Source: Tropicimonas sediminicola
GTDB lineage: Bacteria > Pseudomonadota > Alphaproteobacteria > Rhodobacterales > Rhodobacteraceae
NCBI RefSeq assembly: GCF_900188335.1
Contig: NZ_FZOY01000002.1
Coordinates: 496,001 to 560,000, forward strand
Length of the DNA: 64,000 bases
Reading direction: 5' to 3'
Positions 18,353-27,454 of this stretch are shown in pieces. Every line of letters begins with the position of its first letter. Positions within the stretch are counted from its first letter, which is position 1. The position numbers and the translations under genes are program-made. Under the pieces are notes generated by a model. The model ran no database searches. It worked only from the letters and a program-made list of their open reading frames with translations, and was not told the DNA's origin.

Positions 18353-19603
18353 GTGAGACAGGCAGCCGGTATCATCCTTGCGGTTCTCGGAACGGTCGCG
18401 CTGAACGGCTGTGGTCCGCAGGGCAAGGCGGACAATCTGGAAATCGTCGATCGGGCCGCTGCCGACGCGGCCTACCAGGCGCAGTACCGCCTGCCCGTGC
18501 CGCGCAGCCAGGCAGCGGACATCCTCGTCGCCAAGCAGATGAACGCGGATCGCTGCCGCCCCTGGGCGGGCGGCGACGGCTCCAAGGCCGCGAGCCCCCT
18601 GCCCGCCGAGCTTCGCCGCGAGAGCCTGTCCGATGGCGATCTCGTCGAGGTGCATGTCGAGGGTGACCAGGCGGTGCTGGGCGAGCAGGCCATCTTCTCC
18701 GGCGACTACATCATCTCCCGCGAAGGCACGATCAAGCTGCCGTTCATCGGCGCCTTCCGTGCCGACGGGCGCACGCCGGAATCTCTGGCCGCCGAGATTG
18801 CCTCGGCCCTGGAGCGGGGCGAGTTCTACAACGAGGCGCCGCGGGTGTCGGTGCTGCTCTCGGATCTCGGCCCGGTGCGGGTCACCGTGGCCGGCGCCGT
18901 CTTCGAGCCGAGCCCGATGGACCTCGGCAAGCCCGAGGGCACCCTGACGGACGAGCGGCGGATCAACGCCCGCGGAGCGTCCACCGATGCCCGCAACCTG
19001 ACCGTTGCCCTGCGCCGGGCCGGCGGGGTGCGCCCGGACGCCGACCTTTCTGCGGTGGAGCTGCGCCGTGGCGGACGCAGCTATCGCTTCGACCTGCGCC
19101 CGGTGATCGAGGGCCGCGCCTTCCAGGACGTTATGCTGGTGAGCGGCGACGAGGTCATCGTGCCGAGCCGTCTCTGCTTCCAGGACGAACTGATGGTGCC
19201 GAGCCCGATCAGCCCGCCGGGCATCAGCCTGTTCCTGTCGAACCTCATCCAGCCCACCCAGGGCAACGCACCGGCCGCCGTCGGCCGCGAGGCGCGCTCG
19301 GTGCCCTACGGCACCCGGATGATGCAGGGCATCGTCGGCACCAACTGCGTCGGCGGCGTGCGCGCGACGAATGCCAGCCGCTCCGCGGCGCTGTTCTCCC
19401 GCAACCCGCTGACCGATGTCTCCATCGTGGTCGAACGCGACGTGGAGGACATGCGCGTGCGCCAGGACCGGGACGATTACGACCCGTTCCTGCTGCCGGG
19501 CGACGCCATCGCCTGCTACGACAGCGGCGTGACCAACGTGGCCGATGCGGCCCGGATTCTCGGCATCGTCGGCGGCGCCGCGCTCCTGGCAGGCGCCAAC
19601 TGA
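18353..19603 (+). CDS. Wza/ExoF-like polysaccharide export lipoprotein
   Basis: A 416-residue outer-membrane polysaccharide export protein. From the GTG at 18353 the product begins with a classic lipoprotein signal ending in the lipobox LNGC. This start is preferred over a longer in-frame ATG at 18200, which would place the dyad operator inside the gene and hide the signal. The export domain has GDLVEVHVEGDQ, YIISREGTIKLPFIGAFRADG and LAAEIASALERGEFY, then a SLBB-like segment (VRVTVAGAVFEPSPMDLG and LRRAGGVRPDADLSAVELRR). It is divergent from the flippase operon and completes the Wzy-dependent route. Confidence 0.9.
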   Translation: MRQAAGIILAVLGTVALNGCGPQGKADNLEIVDRAAADAAYQAQYRLPVPRSQAADILVAKQMNADRCRPWAGGDGSKAASPLPAELRRESLSDGDLVEVHVEGDQAVLGEQAIFSGDYIISREGTIKLPFIGAFRADGRTPESLAAEIASALERGEFYNEAPRVSVLLSDLGPVRVTVAGAVFEPSPMDLGKPEGTLTDERRINARGASTDARNLTVALRRAGGVRPDADLSAVELRRGGRSYRFDLRPVIEGRAFQDVMLVSGDEVIVPSRLCFQDELMVPSPISPPGISLFLSNLIQPTQGNAPAAVGREARSVPYGTRMMQGIVGTNCVGGVRATNASRSAALFSRNPLTDVSIVVERDVEDMRVRQDRDDYDPFLLPGDAIACYDSGVTNVADAARILGIVGGAALLAGAN

Positions 19604-19692
19604 CCCTGCGCCCCATCGGGCGCCGGGAGGGTGACCGCTCGCGGCGAACGTGATTTACTGGCCCCGCCCCGACAACCGGACCGCAAGACACC

Positions 19693-20601
19693 TTGGCCTT
19701 CACCCTGCGTCAGATCCAGTACTTCGTCGCCGTCGCCGAACACGGCTCGATCAGCCATGCCGCCAAGGCCCTGTCGATCTCGCAATCCGCGGTGACGGAG
19801 GCCGTGCGGTTCCTCGAGGAAGACCTCGGCGTCACCCTGTTCGACCGCCACCCGCGCGGCCTCAACATCACCCACAAGGGCCACCAGTTCCTGCGCCATG
19901 CGACCGCGATCCTCGCCGAGGTCTCCGGCGCGCGGCGGGCGCTGGAACACGAGGGCGAGGCCTTGACCGGCCGGCTGAACCTCGGGGTGACATCGCTGAT
20001 GGCGGGCTACGTCATGTCCGACCTGCTGGCGCGCTATCGGCGGGCCAACCCGCTGGTCGACATCTCGGCCATCGAGGACAAGGGCGAATACCTCGAACAC
20101 CTGCTGGTCGGCGGCGAGCTGGATGTCGCCGTCATGGTCACCTCCAACCTCTATGACCGGCATGCGCTGCAGGTGGAGATTCTCGACGTCTCGCCCTACC
20201 GGCTCTGGCTTCCCATCGGGCACCGGCTGGTGGCGCAGGACAGCATCTCGCTCGACGACCTGACCGGCGAGCAGCTCATCATGCTGGACATCGACGAGAT
20301 GGGCGAAGCGGCGGTCAAGCTGCTCTCGGCGCTCGGCACCCGGCCACGGATCGCCTTTCGCACCCGTTCCGTCGAGGCCGTGCGCAGCCTCGCGGCCACC
20401 GGCGCGGGCATCGCCCTGCTTCCGGACCTTGTATATCGCCCGTGGTCGCTCGAAGGCGACCGCATCGTCTCCCGAGATGTCTCCGGGGCACTGCCCGTGG
20501 TCCAGGTGGGCATGGCCTGGCGCAAGGGCTCGCCGCTCTCCCCCGCGGCGCGGGATTTCATCGCCATCGCGCAGGAACACCAGTCCGCGCAGCAGCGTTA
20601 A
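19693..20601 (+). CDS. LysR-family transcriptional regulator of the putrescine-type operon
   Basis: A 302-residue LysR regulator. The N-terminal winged helix begins FTLRQIQYFVAVAEHGSIS and continues AAKALSISQSAVTEAVRFLE, followed by the effector-binding domain. The start is a TTG at 19693, which gives the standard LysR N-terminus; no better start exists. It precedes the ydcS-like gene by 129 bases in the same direction, with a T-N11-A palindrome between them. In E. coli the equivalent operon is preceded by a MocR-type gene (ydcR), so the regulator class differs here. Confidence 0.92.
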   Translation: MAFTLRQIQYFVAVAEHGSISHAAKALSISQSAVTEAVRFLEEDLGVTLFDRHPRGLNITHKGHQFLRHATAILAEVSGARRALEHEGEALTGRLNLGVTSLMAGYVMSDLLARYRRANPLVDISAIEDKGEYLEHLLVGGELDVAVMVTSNLYDRHALQVEILDVSPYRLWLPIGHRLVAQDSISLDDLTGEQLIMLDIDEMGEAAVKLLSALGTRPRIAFRTRSVEAVRSLAATGAGIALLPDLVYRPWSLEGDRIVSRDVSGALPVVQVGMAWRKGSPLSPAARDFIAIAQEHQSAQQR

Positions 20602-20608
20602 AGGCCGA

Positions 20609-20625
20609 TATCGGTTTCTCCGATA
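20609..20625. promoter_or_regulatory. LysR-type operator (T-N11-A palindrome)
   Basis: TATCGG-TTTCT-CCGATA is a perfect inverted repeat containing the T-N11-A arrangement typical of LysR-family sites. It lies eight bases after the LysR stop and about 105 bases before the transporter start, the expected place for activator binding. Confidence 0.6.
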
Positions 20626-20642
20626 CCTGCGTTTTGTATTTT

Positions 20643-20662
20643 GCGTTTGCGAAAGCAAGCGC
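20643..20662. promoter_or_regulatory. Stem-loop in the ydcS leader region
   Basis: GCGTTTGC, loop GAAA and GCAAGCGC form an 8-bp stem with one wobble pair and a GNRA-type tetraloop, about 70 bases before the ATG at 20731. It may be a leader hairpin or part of the promoter. No function can be assigned. Confidence 0.35.
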
Positions 20663-20730
20663 CCGCCCGCATCGTTTCTCCCAATGAAGCCCCGGAAAGG
20701 GGCGCGCCCAAGTCCAACAGGAGAACCACA

Positions 20731-21891
20731 ATGCAAGCGACGCCAAGGACGCTGGCACTGCTGACCAGTGTCAGCCTCATCGCATCCCAGGCCACGGCCC
20801 AGGAGATGCTCACCGAGATCGGAGAAGGCGAAGGCCAGGTCAATATCGTGGCCTGGCCCGGCTACATCGAGCGCGGCGAAACCGACGCCGCCTTCGACTG
20901 GGTCACCAGCTTCGAGGAAGCCACTGGCTGCAAGGTCAACGTGAAGACCGCCAACACCAGCGACGAGATGGTCGCGCTGATGAACGAGGGCGGGTTCGAC
21001 CTCGTGACCGCCTCCGGCGACGCCTCGCTGCGCATGATCGCGGGCAAGCGCGTGCAGCCGGTCAACATCAGTCTGATCCCGAGCTGGGACAGCGTCGACG
21101 ACCGGCTGAAGGAAGCGCCGTGGCACTACGTCGGCGGCATGCATTACGGCACGCCCTACATGTGGGGCCCGAACGTGCTGATGTACAACACCGAGGCCTT
21201 CCCCGAAGCTCCCACCAGCTGGTCGGTCGTGTTCGAGGAGACCACGCTGGCCGACGGCGAGAGCAACAAGGGCCGCGTGCAGGCCTATGACGGCCCGATC
21301 CACATCGCCGACGCGGCGAACTACCTGATGTTCCACAAGCCCGAACTGGGGATCACCTCGCCCTACGAGCTGAACCAGGAGCAGTACGACGCCGCGCTCG
21401 ACCTGCTGCGCGGGCAGCGGGAGCTGGTGTCGCGCTACTGGCACGACGCCTTCATCCAGATCGACGACTTCAAGAACGAGGGCATGGTCGCCTCCGGCTC
21501 CTGGCCTTTCCAGGTGAACCTGCTGCAGGCCGACGGCGCGCCGGTGGCCTCCGTCATCCCCGAGGAGGGCGCGACGGGCTGGGCCGACACGACGATGATG
21601 CACGTCGATTCCGAGAACCCCAACTGCAGCTACATGTGGATGGAGCACACGCTCTCGTCCAACCTGCAGTCCGATCTCTCGGTCTGGTTCGGCGCCAACC
21701 CCTCGGTGCCGGACGCCTGCACCGACGGTCGCGGCATGCAGACCGCCGAGGGCTGCACCACCAACGGCATGGACGATTTCGAGAAGATCAAGTTCTGGCA
21801 GACCCCGGTCTCGAGCTGCGAAAGCCAGGGCGAGTGCGTGCCCTACTATCGTTGGGTGTCGGACTACATCGGCGTGATCGGCGGCCGCTGA
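20731..21891 (+). CDS. ydcS: Putrescine-type ABC transporter substrate-binding protein (YdcS-like)
   Basis: A 386-residue periplasmic polyamine-type binding protein with a signal peptide ending SQATAQEM. Blocks such as VNIVAWPGYIERG, FDLVTASGDASLRMI, GKRVQPVN, SNKGRVQAYDGPI, YWHDAFIQ and GATGWADTTMMH match what I recall of E. coli YdcS closely. The ATG at 20731 has AGGAG nine bases upstream; an ATG at 20641 lacks one. A strong stem-loop follows the stop, typical for boosting the binding-protein message over the membrane genes. The likely substrate is putrescine or a related diamine, inferred from the linked patD-like gene. Confidence 0.9.
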   Translation: MQATPRTLALLTSVSLIASQATAQEMLTEIGEGEGQVNIVAWPGYIERGETDAAFDWVTSFEEATGCKVNVKTANTSDEMVALMNEGGFDLVTASGDASLRMIAGKRVQPVNISLIPSWDSVDDRLKEAPWHYVGGMHYGTPYMWGPNVLMYNTEAFPEAPTSWSVVFEETTLADGESNKGRVQAYDGPIHIADAANYLMFHKPELGITSPYELNQEQYDAALDLLRGQRELVSRYWHDAFIQIDDFKNEGMVASGSWPFQVNLLQADGAPVASVIPEEGATGWADTTMMHVDSENPNCSYMWMEHTLSSNLQSDLSVWFGANPSVPDACTDGRGMQTAEGCTTNGMDDFEKIKFWQTPVSSCESQGECVPYYRWVSDYIGVIGGR

Positions 21892-21911
21892 AACACCACT
21901 CACGGCAACGA

Positions 21912-21937
21912 CCCACCGCCCGGTTGCGGGCGGTGGG
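21912..21937 (+). other. Intercistronic stem-loop between ydcS and ydcT
   Basis: A perfect 11-bp stem, CCCACCGCCCG and its complement, closes a GTTG loop. It is not followed by a T-run and the next gene starts 19 bases later, so it is probably a partial terminator or an mRNA-stabilising element that raises binding-protein levels relative to the ATPase and permeases. Confidence 0.75.
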
Positions 21938-21955
21938 CCCTTGAACGGAAGACCC

Positions 21956-22957
21956 ATGACAGCAGCGGTTCGATTCTCAGGCGTTTCGCGCCACTACGGT
22001 GACGTGCGCGCCGTCGACGACGTAGACCTCAGCATCGCCGAGGGCGAGTTCTTCGCCATGCTCGGCCCCTCCGGCTCCGGCAAGACGACCTGCCTGCGGC
22101 TGATCGCCGGCTTCGAGCAGCCGACCGCGGGCGAGGTCTCGATCTTCGGGGAGAGCGCCCACGGCGTGCCGCCCTACCGGCGTCACGTCAACACGGTGTT
22201 CCAGGACTACGCGCTGTTCCCGCATCTCAACGTGATCGACAATGTCTCCTACGGGCCGATGATCGCCGGCACGCCCAAGGCCGAGCGCCACCGCGCCGCC
22301 GAGGACGCGCTGGAGATGGTCGCCCTGCCCGGCTACGGCAGCCGCAAGCCGTCCGAGCTGTCTGGCGGCCAGCGGCAGCGGGTAGCGCTGGCCCGCGCGC
22401 TGATCAACCGCCCCCGAGTGCTGCTGCTCGACGAACCGCTCGGTGCGCTTGACCTGAAGCTGCGCGAACAGATGCAGGAGGAACTCAAGGCGCTGCAGCG
22501 CAAGCTCGGCATCACCTTCGTCTTCGTCACCCACGACCAGGGCGAGGCGCTCTCCATGGCCGACCGGGTGGCGGTATTCAACGCCGGCAAGATCGTGCAG
22601 ATCGGCGCCCCGGAAGACGTCTATTACCGCCCCGAAGTGCCTTTCGTCGCCGACTTCGTGGGCTCCTCCAACGTGCTGCCGCCGCATCTCGTCGCCAAGG
22701 TCACCGGCCAGTGGCGCCACGGCGCGCTCCGCCCGGAGGCCGTCCGGCTGGGCGATGCCGGGCTGGGTGCCGACGGGCTGCACGCAACCGTTCATTCCAC
22801 CGCCTTCCTCGGCGCCGCGACGCGGGTGTCCCTGGATCTCGAAGACCTCTCGATGGTGGCGCTCCTGCCCAAGGGCGCGCGCATTCCTCAGCCCGGCGAG
22901 CAGGTGCATGTGAGCTGGGCGGCTGAGGACCTTCACATGATGGAGGCCACGGAATGA
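21956..22957 (+). CDS. ydcT: Putrescine-type ABC transporter ATPase (YdcT/PotA-like)
   Basis: A 333-residue ABC ATPase of the spermidine/putrescine class. It has Walker A GPSGSGKTT, the signature LSGGQRQRVALARAL, Walker B LLLDEPLGALDLKLR and the switch histidine in FVTHDQGEAL. A C-terminal TOBE-like domain follows (about 240-333). The ATG at 21956 follows GGA; an upstream in-frame TTG at 21941 lies in the stem-loop tail and is unlikely. It overlaps the first permease gene by ATGA. Confidence 0.92.
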   Translation: MTAAVRFSGVSRHYGDVRAVDDVDLSIAEGEFFAMLGPSGSGKTTCLRLIAGFEQPTAGEVSIFGESAHGVPPYRRHVNTVFQDYALFPHLNVIDNVSYGPMIAGTPKAERHRAAEDALEMVALPGYGSRKPSELSGGQRQRVALARALINRPRVLLLDEPLGALDLKLREQMQEELKALQRKLGITFVFVTHDQGEALSMADRVAVFNAGKIVQIGAPEDVYYRPEVPFVADFVGSSNVLPPHLVAKVTGQWRHGALRPEAVRLGDAGLGADGLHATVHSTAFLGAATRVSLDLEDLSMVALLPKGARIPQPGEQVHVSWAAEDLHMMEATE

Positions 22958-23895
22958 GCGAACACGCGATCGACCCCGGCCGGCGCGGCATCCTGCCCGC
23001 GCTCTCGGACCTTCTCTGGCGCAACCCGCGGCTGGTGATCCTGCTGCTGCTCGGGCCGCCCGCGCTCTGGCTCGGCATCGTCTACCTCGGCGCGCTCTTC
23101 GCCCTTCTGGCCCAGAGCTTCTTCTCCATCGACGAGTTCTCGGGCCTGATCCAGTACGAGTTCACGCTCAAGACCTATCGCGAGCTGTTCACCCCCGCGA
23201 ATTTCGACATCATCCTGCGCACCGTGGTGATGGCCGCCTCCGTCACCATCGCCGCCGCCATCGTCGCCTTCCCCATCGCCTATTACGCGGCGCGCTATGC
23301 CCGCGGAAAGTGGAAGGCGCTGTTCTACCTCGGGGTGATGCTGCCGCTCTGGTCGAGCTACCTGGTCAAGGTCTATTCCTGGAAGCTGATCCTCGCCAAG
23401 GAAGGCATCCTGAACTGGCTCTTCGAGACCCTGCACCTGAGCTGGCTGCTGAATGCCTATCTCGCGATCCCGGTGGTGGGCGGCAATTCGCTTTCAGTCA
23501 GTGCCACCGGCACCTTCCTGGTGTTCCTCTATGTCTGGCTGCCCTTCATGGTGCTGCCGATCCAGGCCGCGCTGGAGCGGGTACCGGCCTCGATGCTTGA
23601 AGCCTCGGGCGATCTCGGCGCCACGCCGGGACAGACCTTTCGCCACGTGCTGCTGCCACTGGCGCTTCCGGGCGTGATCGCAGGCTCGATCTTCACCTTC
23701 TCACTCACGCTGGGCGACTACATCATTCCGCAGATCGTTGGCACATCGCGCCGCTTCATCGGCCAAGCCGTCTATGCCTACCAGGGCACGGCCGGGAACA
23801 TCCCGCTCGCAGCCGCCTTCGCCGTAGTGCCGATCGTCATCATGGCCATCTACCTCTGGGCGGCCAAGCGCATGGGGGCCTTCGATGCACTCTGA
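22954..23895 (+). CDS. ydcU: Putrescine-type ABC transporter permease 1 (YdcU/PotB-like)
   Basis: A 313-residue inner-membrane permease with six or so transmembrane segments. The cytoplasmic EAA loop, which couples to the ATPase, is visible as [20 protein letters not shown] near residue 212. It is translationally coupled to the ATPase gene (ATGA overlap) and overlaps the next permease gene by 11 bases. Confidence 0.92.
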   Translation: MSEHAIDPGRRGILPALSDLLWRNPRLVILLLLGPPALWLGIVYLGALFALLAQSFFSIDEFSGLIQYEFTLKTYRELFTPANFDIILRTVVMAASVTIAAAIVAFPIAYYAARYARGKWKALFYLGVMLPLWSSYLVKVYSWKLILAKEGILNWLFETLHLSWLLNAYLAIPVVGGNSLSVSATGTFLVFLYVWLPFMVLPIQAALERVPASMLEASGDLGATPGQTFRHVLLPLALPGVIAGSIFTFSLTLGDYIIPQIVGTSRRFIGQAVYAYQGTAGNIPLAAAFAVVPIVIMAIYLWAAKRMGAFDAL

Positions 23896-24691
23896 CCGCG
23901 CGCCACTCGCCCTCAAGATCGCCGCCGCCGCCGGCTTGGCCTTCATGCACCTGCCGATCCTGCTGATCTTCGTCTATGCCTTTACCACGGAGGACAAGTC
24001 CTACCAGTGGCCGCCCCCGGGCTTCACCACCAAGTGGATCGGCGTCACCTGGGAACGGCCCGACGTGTGGGAGGCCCTGTCGCTCTCCCTCAAGGTCGCC
24101 GCCATTTCCACCGGCATCGCGCTGGTGCTGGGCACGCTCTGCGCCGCCGCCGTGAGCCGCACCCGGTTCTTCGGGCGCGAGGTGGTGTCGCTGCTGGTGA
24201 TCCTGCCGATTGCCCTGCCCGGCATCATCACCGGCATCTCGCTGCGCTCGGCCTTCCACCTCGCCGACATCCCGTTCAGTTTCTGGACCATCGTTCTAGG
24301 CCACGCGACCTTCTGCGTCGTGGTCGTCTACAACAACGCGGTGGCGCGGTTCCGGCGCACGTCGGGCTCGCTGATCGAGGCCTCGATGGACCTCGGCGCG
24401 GACGGGTTCCAGACCTTCCGATACGTGATCCTGCCAAACATCGCGACCGCCCTGCTGGCAGGCGGCATGCTCGCCTTCGCGCTCAGCTTCGACGAGGTGA
24501 TCGTCACCACCTTCACCGCGGGCCAGCAGCAGACGCTGCCGATCTGGATGCTCGAAGAGCTGGTCCGGCCACGTGAACGCCCGGTCACCAACGTCGTCGC
24601 CATGATGGTGGCGCTGGTGACGCTCCTGCCGATCCTCGGCGCCTATTACCTGACCCGCGGCACCGACACGGTGGCCGGACAGGGCAAATGA
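23885..24691 (+). CDS. ydcV: Putrescine-type ABC transporter permease 2 (YdcV/PotC-like)
   Basis: A 268-residue permease with six transmembrane segments. Its EAA loop reads [20 protein letters not shown]. It forms the heteromeric channel with the preceding permease. The start overlaps the preceding gene by 11 bases, and the aldehyde dehydrogenase gene starts 16 bases downstream, so all five genes form one operon. Confidence 0.92.
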   Translation: MHSDRAPLALKIAAAAGLAFMHLPILLIFVYAFTTEDKSYQWPPPGFTTKWIGVTWERPDVWEALSLSLKVAAISTGIALVLGTLCAAAVSRTRFFGREVVSLLVILPIALPGIITGISLRSAFHLADIPFSFWTIVLGHATFCVVVVYNNAVARFRRTSGSLIEASMDLGADGFQTFRYVILPNIATALLAGGMLAFALSFDEVIVTTFTAGQQQTLPIWMLEELVRPRERPVTNVVAMMVALVTLLPILGAYYLTRGTDTVAGQGK

Positions 24692-24707
24692 CAACAGGGA
24701 GACAACC

Positions 24708-26132
24708 ATGGAAACCAACATGCTGATCGGCGGGGATTTCGAGGCCGGGACAGAGACCGAGGAGATGGTGCTCAACCCGCGAACCGGCGAGCTGATCGTC
24801 AAGATGCCGGAAGCCAGCGGCGAGCAGATCGACCGGGCGGTGGCGGCGGCGCGCAAGGCCTTCGTCAAATGGTCCCGCACCACGCCGGCGGAGCGCTCGG
24901 AAAAGCTGCTGGCGATTGCCGACGCGGTCGAGGCGAATGCGGAGGAGCTGGCGCAGCTCGAGGCGCTCAACTGCGGCAAGCCGATCGGCGCGGTGTGCGG
25001 CGACGAGATCCCGGCCATCGCCGATTGCTTCCGCTATTTCGCGGGCGCGGTGCGCAACATGCACGGGCCGCTGGCGGGGGAATACATGGAGGGCCACACC
25101 TCGATGATCCGGCGCGACCCGGTCGGAGTCGTGGCCTCCATCGCGCCCTGGAACTATCCGATGATGATGATGGCCTGGAAGCTCGCCCCGGCACTGGCGG
25201 GCGGCAACACCGTCGTCCTGAAACCCTCCGAACAGACGCCGCTCACCGCGCTCAAGCTGGCCGGCGTGCTATCCGAGATCCTGCCCGAGGGCGTCGTCAA
25301 CGTCATCGTCGGCCAGGGGGCGAGCGTCGGCAACACGCTGATCAACCATCCCGGCGTCGACATGATCTCGATCACCGGCGATATCGCGACCGGCAAGAAG
25401 GTGCTGGTTGCGGCGGCCAATTCGGTCAAGCGCACCCATCTGGAGCTGGGCGGCAAGGCGCCGGTGATCGTCTACGACGATGCCGATCTTGCCCGCGTCG
25501 TCGAGGGGCTGCGCGCCTTCGGCTATTACAACGCCGGCCAGGACTGCACCGCCGCCTGCCGGATCTATGCCGGCGCCGGCATCTACGAGAAGCTGGTGGC
25601 GGATCTCTCCGGGGCGGTCTCCGGCATCGTCTATGACAATGCCGACGACACCGTGAACGAGATCCCGCCGCTGATCAGCCAGCGCCAGCGCGACCGCGTT
25701 GCCAGCTTCGTGCAGCGCGCCGCCGACCAGGGCCACATGGAGGTCACCACCGGCGGCGGGCTGCATGACGGGCCCGGCTTCTACTACAAGCCCACGGTCA
25801 TCGCCGGCGCGCTTCAGACCGACGAGATCGTGCAGCGCGAGGTCTTTGGTCCCGTCGTCTCGATCACCCGCTTCGGCGCGGACGACGACGTGATCTCCTG
25901 GGCCAACGACAGCCGCTACGGGCTCGCCTCCTCGGTCTGGACCACCGATATCGGGCGGGCGATGGAGGCCTCGGCCCGGCTCAGCTATGGCTGCACCTGG
26001 GTCAACACGCATTTCATGCTGGTCAACGAGATGCCGCATGGCGGGTTGAAGCAATCGGGCTATGGCAAGGACATGTCGATGTTCGCGCTGGAGGATTACA
26101 CCGCCGTGCGGCACGTGATGATCGCTCATTGA
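24708..26132 (+). CDS. patD: Gamma-aminobutyraldehyde dehydrogenase (PatD/YdcW-like)
   Basis: A 474-residue NAD-dependent aldehyde dehydrogenase, the same length as E. coli PatD. It has the general-base region [13 protein letters not shown], the catalytic cysteine in [19 protein letters not shown], and [17 protein letters not shown] near the C-terminus, all of which fit PatD better than betaine aldehyde dehydrogenase. It would oxidise 4-aminobutanal from putrescine to GABA. No putrescine aminotransferase or oxidase is in the window, so that step must be encoded elsewhere. It ends the ydcSTUV-patD operon. Confidence 0.88.
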   Translation: METNMLIGGDFEAGTETEEMVLNPRTGELIVKMPEASGEQIDRAVAAARKAFVKWSRTTPAERSEKLLAIADAVEANAEELAQLEALNCGKPIGAVCGDEIPAIADCFRYFAGAVRNMHGPLAGEYMEGHTSMIRRDPVGVVASIAPWNYPMMMMAWKLAPALAGGNTVVLKPSEQTPLTALKLAGVLSEILPEGVVNVIVGQGASVGNTLINHPGVDMISITGDIATGKKVLVAAANSVKRTHLELGGKAPVIVYDDADLARVVEGLRAFGYYNAGQDCTAACRIYAGAGIYEKLVADLSGAVSGIVYDNADDTVNEIPPLISQRQRDRVASFVQRAADQGHMEVTTGGGLHDGPGFYYKPTVIAGALQTDEIVQREVFGPVVSITRFGADDDVISWANDSRYGLASSVWTTDIGRAMEASARLSYGCTWVNTHFMLVNEMPHGGLKQSGYGKDMSMFALEDYTAVRHVMIAH

Positions 26133-26183
26133 CACCGCTTCGGCCTGCCCCCCGCCGTGCGCCGGAGGCAAGTCGTCGGATTG

Positions 26184-26203
26184 GGGTATTTGAGCCAAGA
26201 AGA
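26184..26203. repeat. Copy of the GGGTATTT(N)AGCCAAGAAGA intergenic repeat
   Basis: GGGTATTTGAGCCAAGAAGA lies in the 107-base gap between the convergent patD and LacI-family genes. The same 20-base word recurs as an inverted pair at 59759-59812. It probably belongs to an abundant intergenic terminator-associated repeat family in this bacterial group. Confidence 0.65.
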
Positions 26204-26239
26204 GGCTGGGAGCGCGCTGTGCGCTCCGGGCGCTTGTGG

Positions 26240-27271
26240 TCAGTCCCGGAACTGGATGACCGGCGCCTGCAGCGTCTGCGGCGGCGGCAGGTGCGGCTCG
26301 GCGATGCGGCGCAGCAGGTGGTCGCCCAGGAGCCGGCCAGCCTCCTCGATATCCTCGTGAATCACCTCGGCGCCGGCATCGATCTGGGAGAGGATGCCGG
26401 AGATGGATTTCGCAACGGCACGAAAGCGCGCGCCCTGTCCCGCCGCGCGATAGCCGTTGCGGATCGCGAGCCAAGATGCCTCGCCCCCGCAGATGAAGCC
26501 GTCCGGGCTGTCCGGGGTGGTGGCAATGGCCTGCGCCCAGGCCTGGATCCGGTCCATCGGGGAATCCAGCGTGACCTCATCGGGAATATGAAACTCAACG
26601 CCGGTCTCGCGCACCGCGCGCATCAGGCCGTAGCGCAGGTGCTGGCGGAAGGTCAGGCTTTCGGGCGGCAGCAGCGCGCAGATCCTCTGGCACCCCTGCG
26701 CGACCAGCCGGCCGGCCGCGGCATAGGCGAAGGCCTCGTTGTCGTGATCGACCCAGGGGTGCGGCTCGGTGAACTCCGTTCGCCCGTGGCAGACGAAGGG
26801 AAAGCCCTGCTCCATCAGAAACCGCACCCGCTCGTCAAAGGGCGCCGTCCGGGTAAAGATCAAGCCGTCGGCCTGCCGGTTGGTGACGATGCGGCGGATC
26901 GGCGGCAGGACGTCCTCCTCGGTAAAATGGGGCGTCACGACGAGGTTGTAGCCGGTGCCCTCCAGCGCGCCAGTCAGACCGACAAGCAGCGCGTTGCCGA
27001 AACCCAGCACTTCGAAATGCGGGTCGAGGATCAGGTTGATCACCATGGTCCGGCCGGTGCGCAGGCGCCGCGCCGCGCGGTCCGGTTCGTAGCCGATCAG
27101 GCGCGCGATCTCCGCCACCCGCTTGCGGGTCGCCTCGGCGATCTTGGGATCATCGGCCAACGCCCTCGAAACCGTTGCCACGGCCAGCCCCGACATCTCG
27201 GCGATGGTCTTCAGCGTGGGCCTTGGGGGGCCGCTTCGGACGGAGGGCTGTTCGTGGTCGCCGGTCGGCAT
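26240..27271 (-). CDS. LacI-family sugar-responsive repressor
   Basis: A 343-residue LacI-type regulator. The N-terminal helix-turn-helix and hinge read PTLKTIAEMSGLAVATVSRA through RRLRTGRTMVI, followed by a periplasmic-binding-protein-like effector domain. It is divergent from the glucose/mannose-type transporter operon and most likely represses it. The start is uncertain: ATG at 27271 was chosen, with an in-frame GTG at 27286. AglR of alpha-glucoside systems is similar in type, but the transporter next door is of the gts type. Confidence 0.9.
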   Translation of the reverse strand: MPTGDHEQPSVRSGPPRPTLKTIAEMSGLAVATVSRALADDPKIAEATRKRVAEIARLIGYEPDRAARRLRTGRTMVINLILDPHFEVLGFGNALLVGLTGALEGTGYNLVVTPHFTEEDVLPPIRRIVTNRQADGLIFTRTAPFDERVRFLMEQGFPFVCHGRTEFTEPHPWVDHDNEAFAYAAAGRLVAQGCQRICALLPPESLTFRQHLRYGLMRAVRETGVEFHIPDEVTLDSPMDRIQAWAQAIATTPDSPDGFICGGEASWLAIRNGYRAAGQGARFRAVAKSISGILSQIDAGAEVIHEDIEEAGRLLGDHLLRRIAEPHLPPPQTLQAPVIQFRD

Positions 27272-27364
27272 GGGCTGGCTCGACACCGAAGATTAAAACG
27301 ATTCAAATTCCGCGACACCGCGGCTTGACCTTGGATCATACCGCCAATGAAAGATAACGAAAGA

Positions 27365-27382
27365 CTGTTTGCGAAAACAGTG
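27365..27382. promoter_or_regulatory. Candidate LacI-family operator
   Basis: ACTGTTT-GCGA-AAACAGT is a perfect 7-4-7 inverted repeat with a central CG, as in many LacI-family operators. It directly precedes TTGACA at 27384-27389, a good -35 element for the transporter operon, with TATAAA at 27410. AAACGATT and AAATCGTT words at 27296 and 27402 are further possible contacts. Confidence 0.5.
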
Positions 27383-27454
27383 TTGACAGATATGCCAAGT
27401 TAAATCGTTATAAAGCTCACTTTCGAACCTGCGTGTTTTCATTGGGAGGAAACC

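Noticed and set aside
19516-21957. An 813-codon antisense frame over the LysR and ydcS genes
   Set aside because: It covers two well-supported genes on the other strand and contains His/Val/Asp/Gly-rich low-complexity sequence typical of antisense translation in GC-rich genomes.
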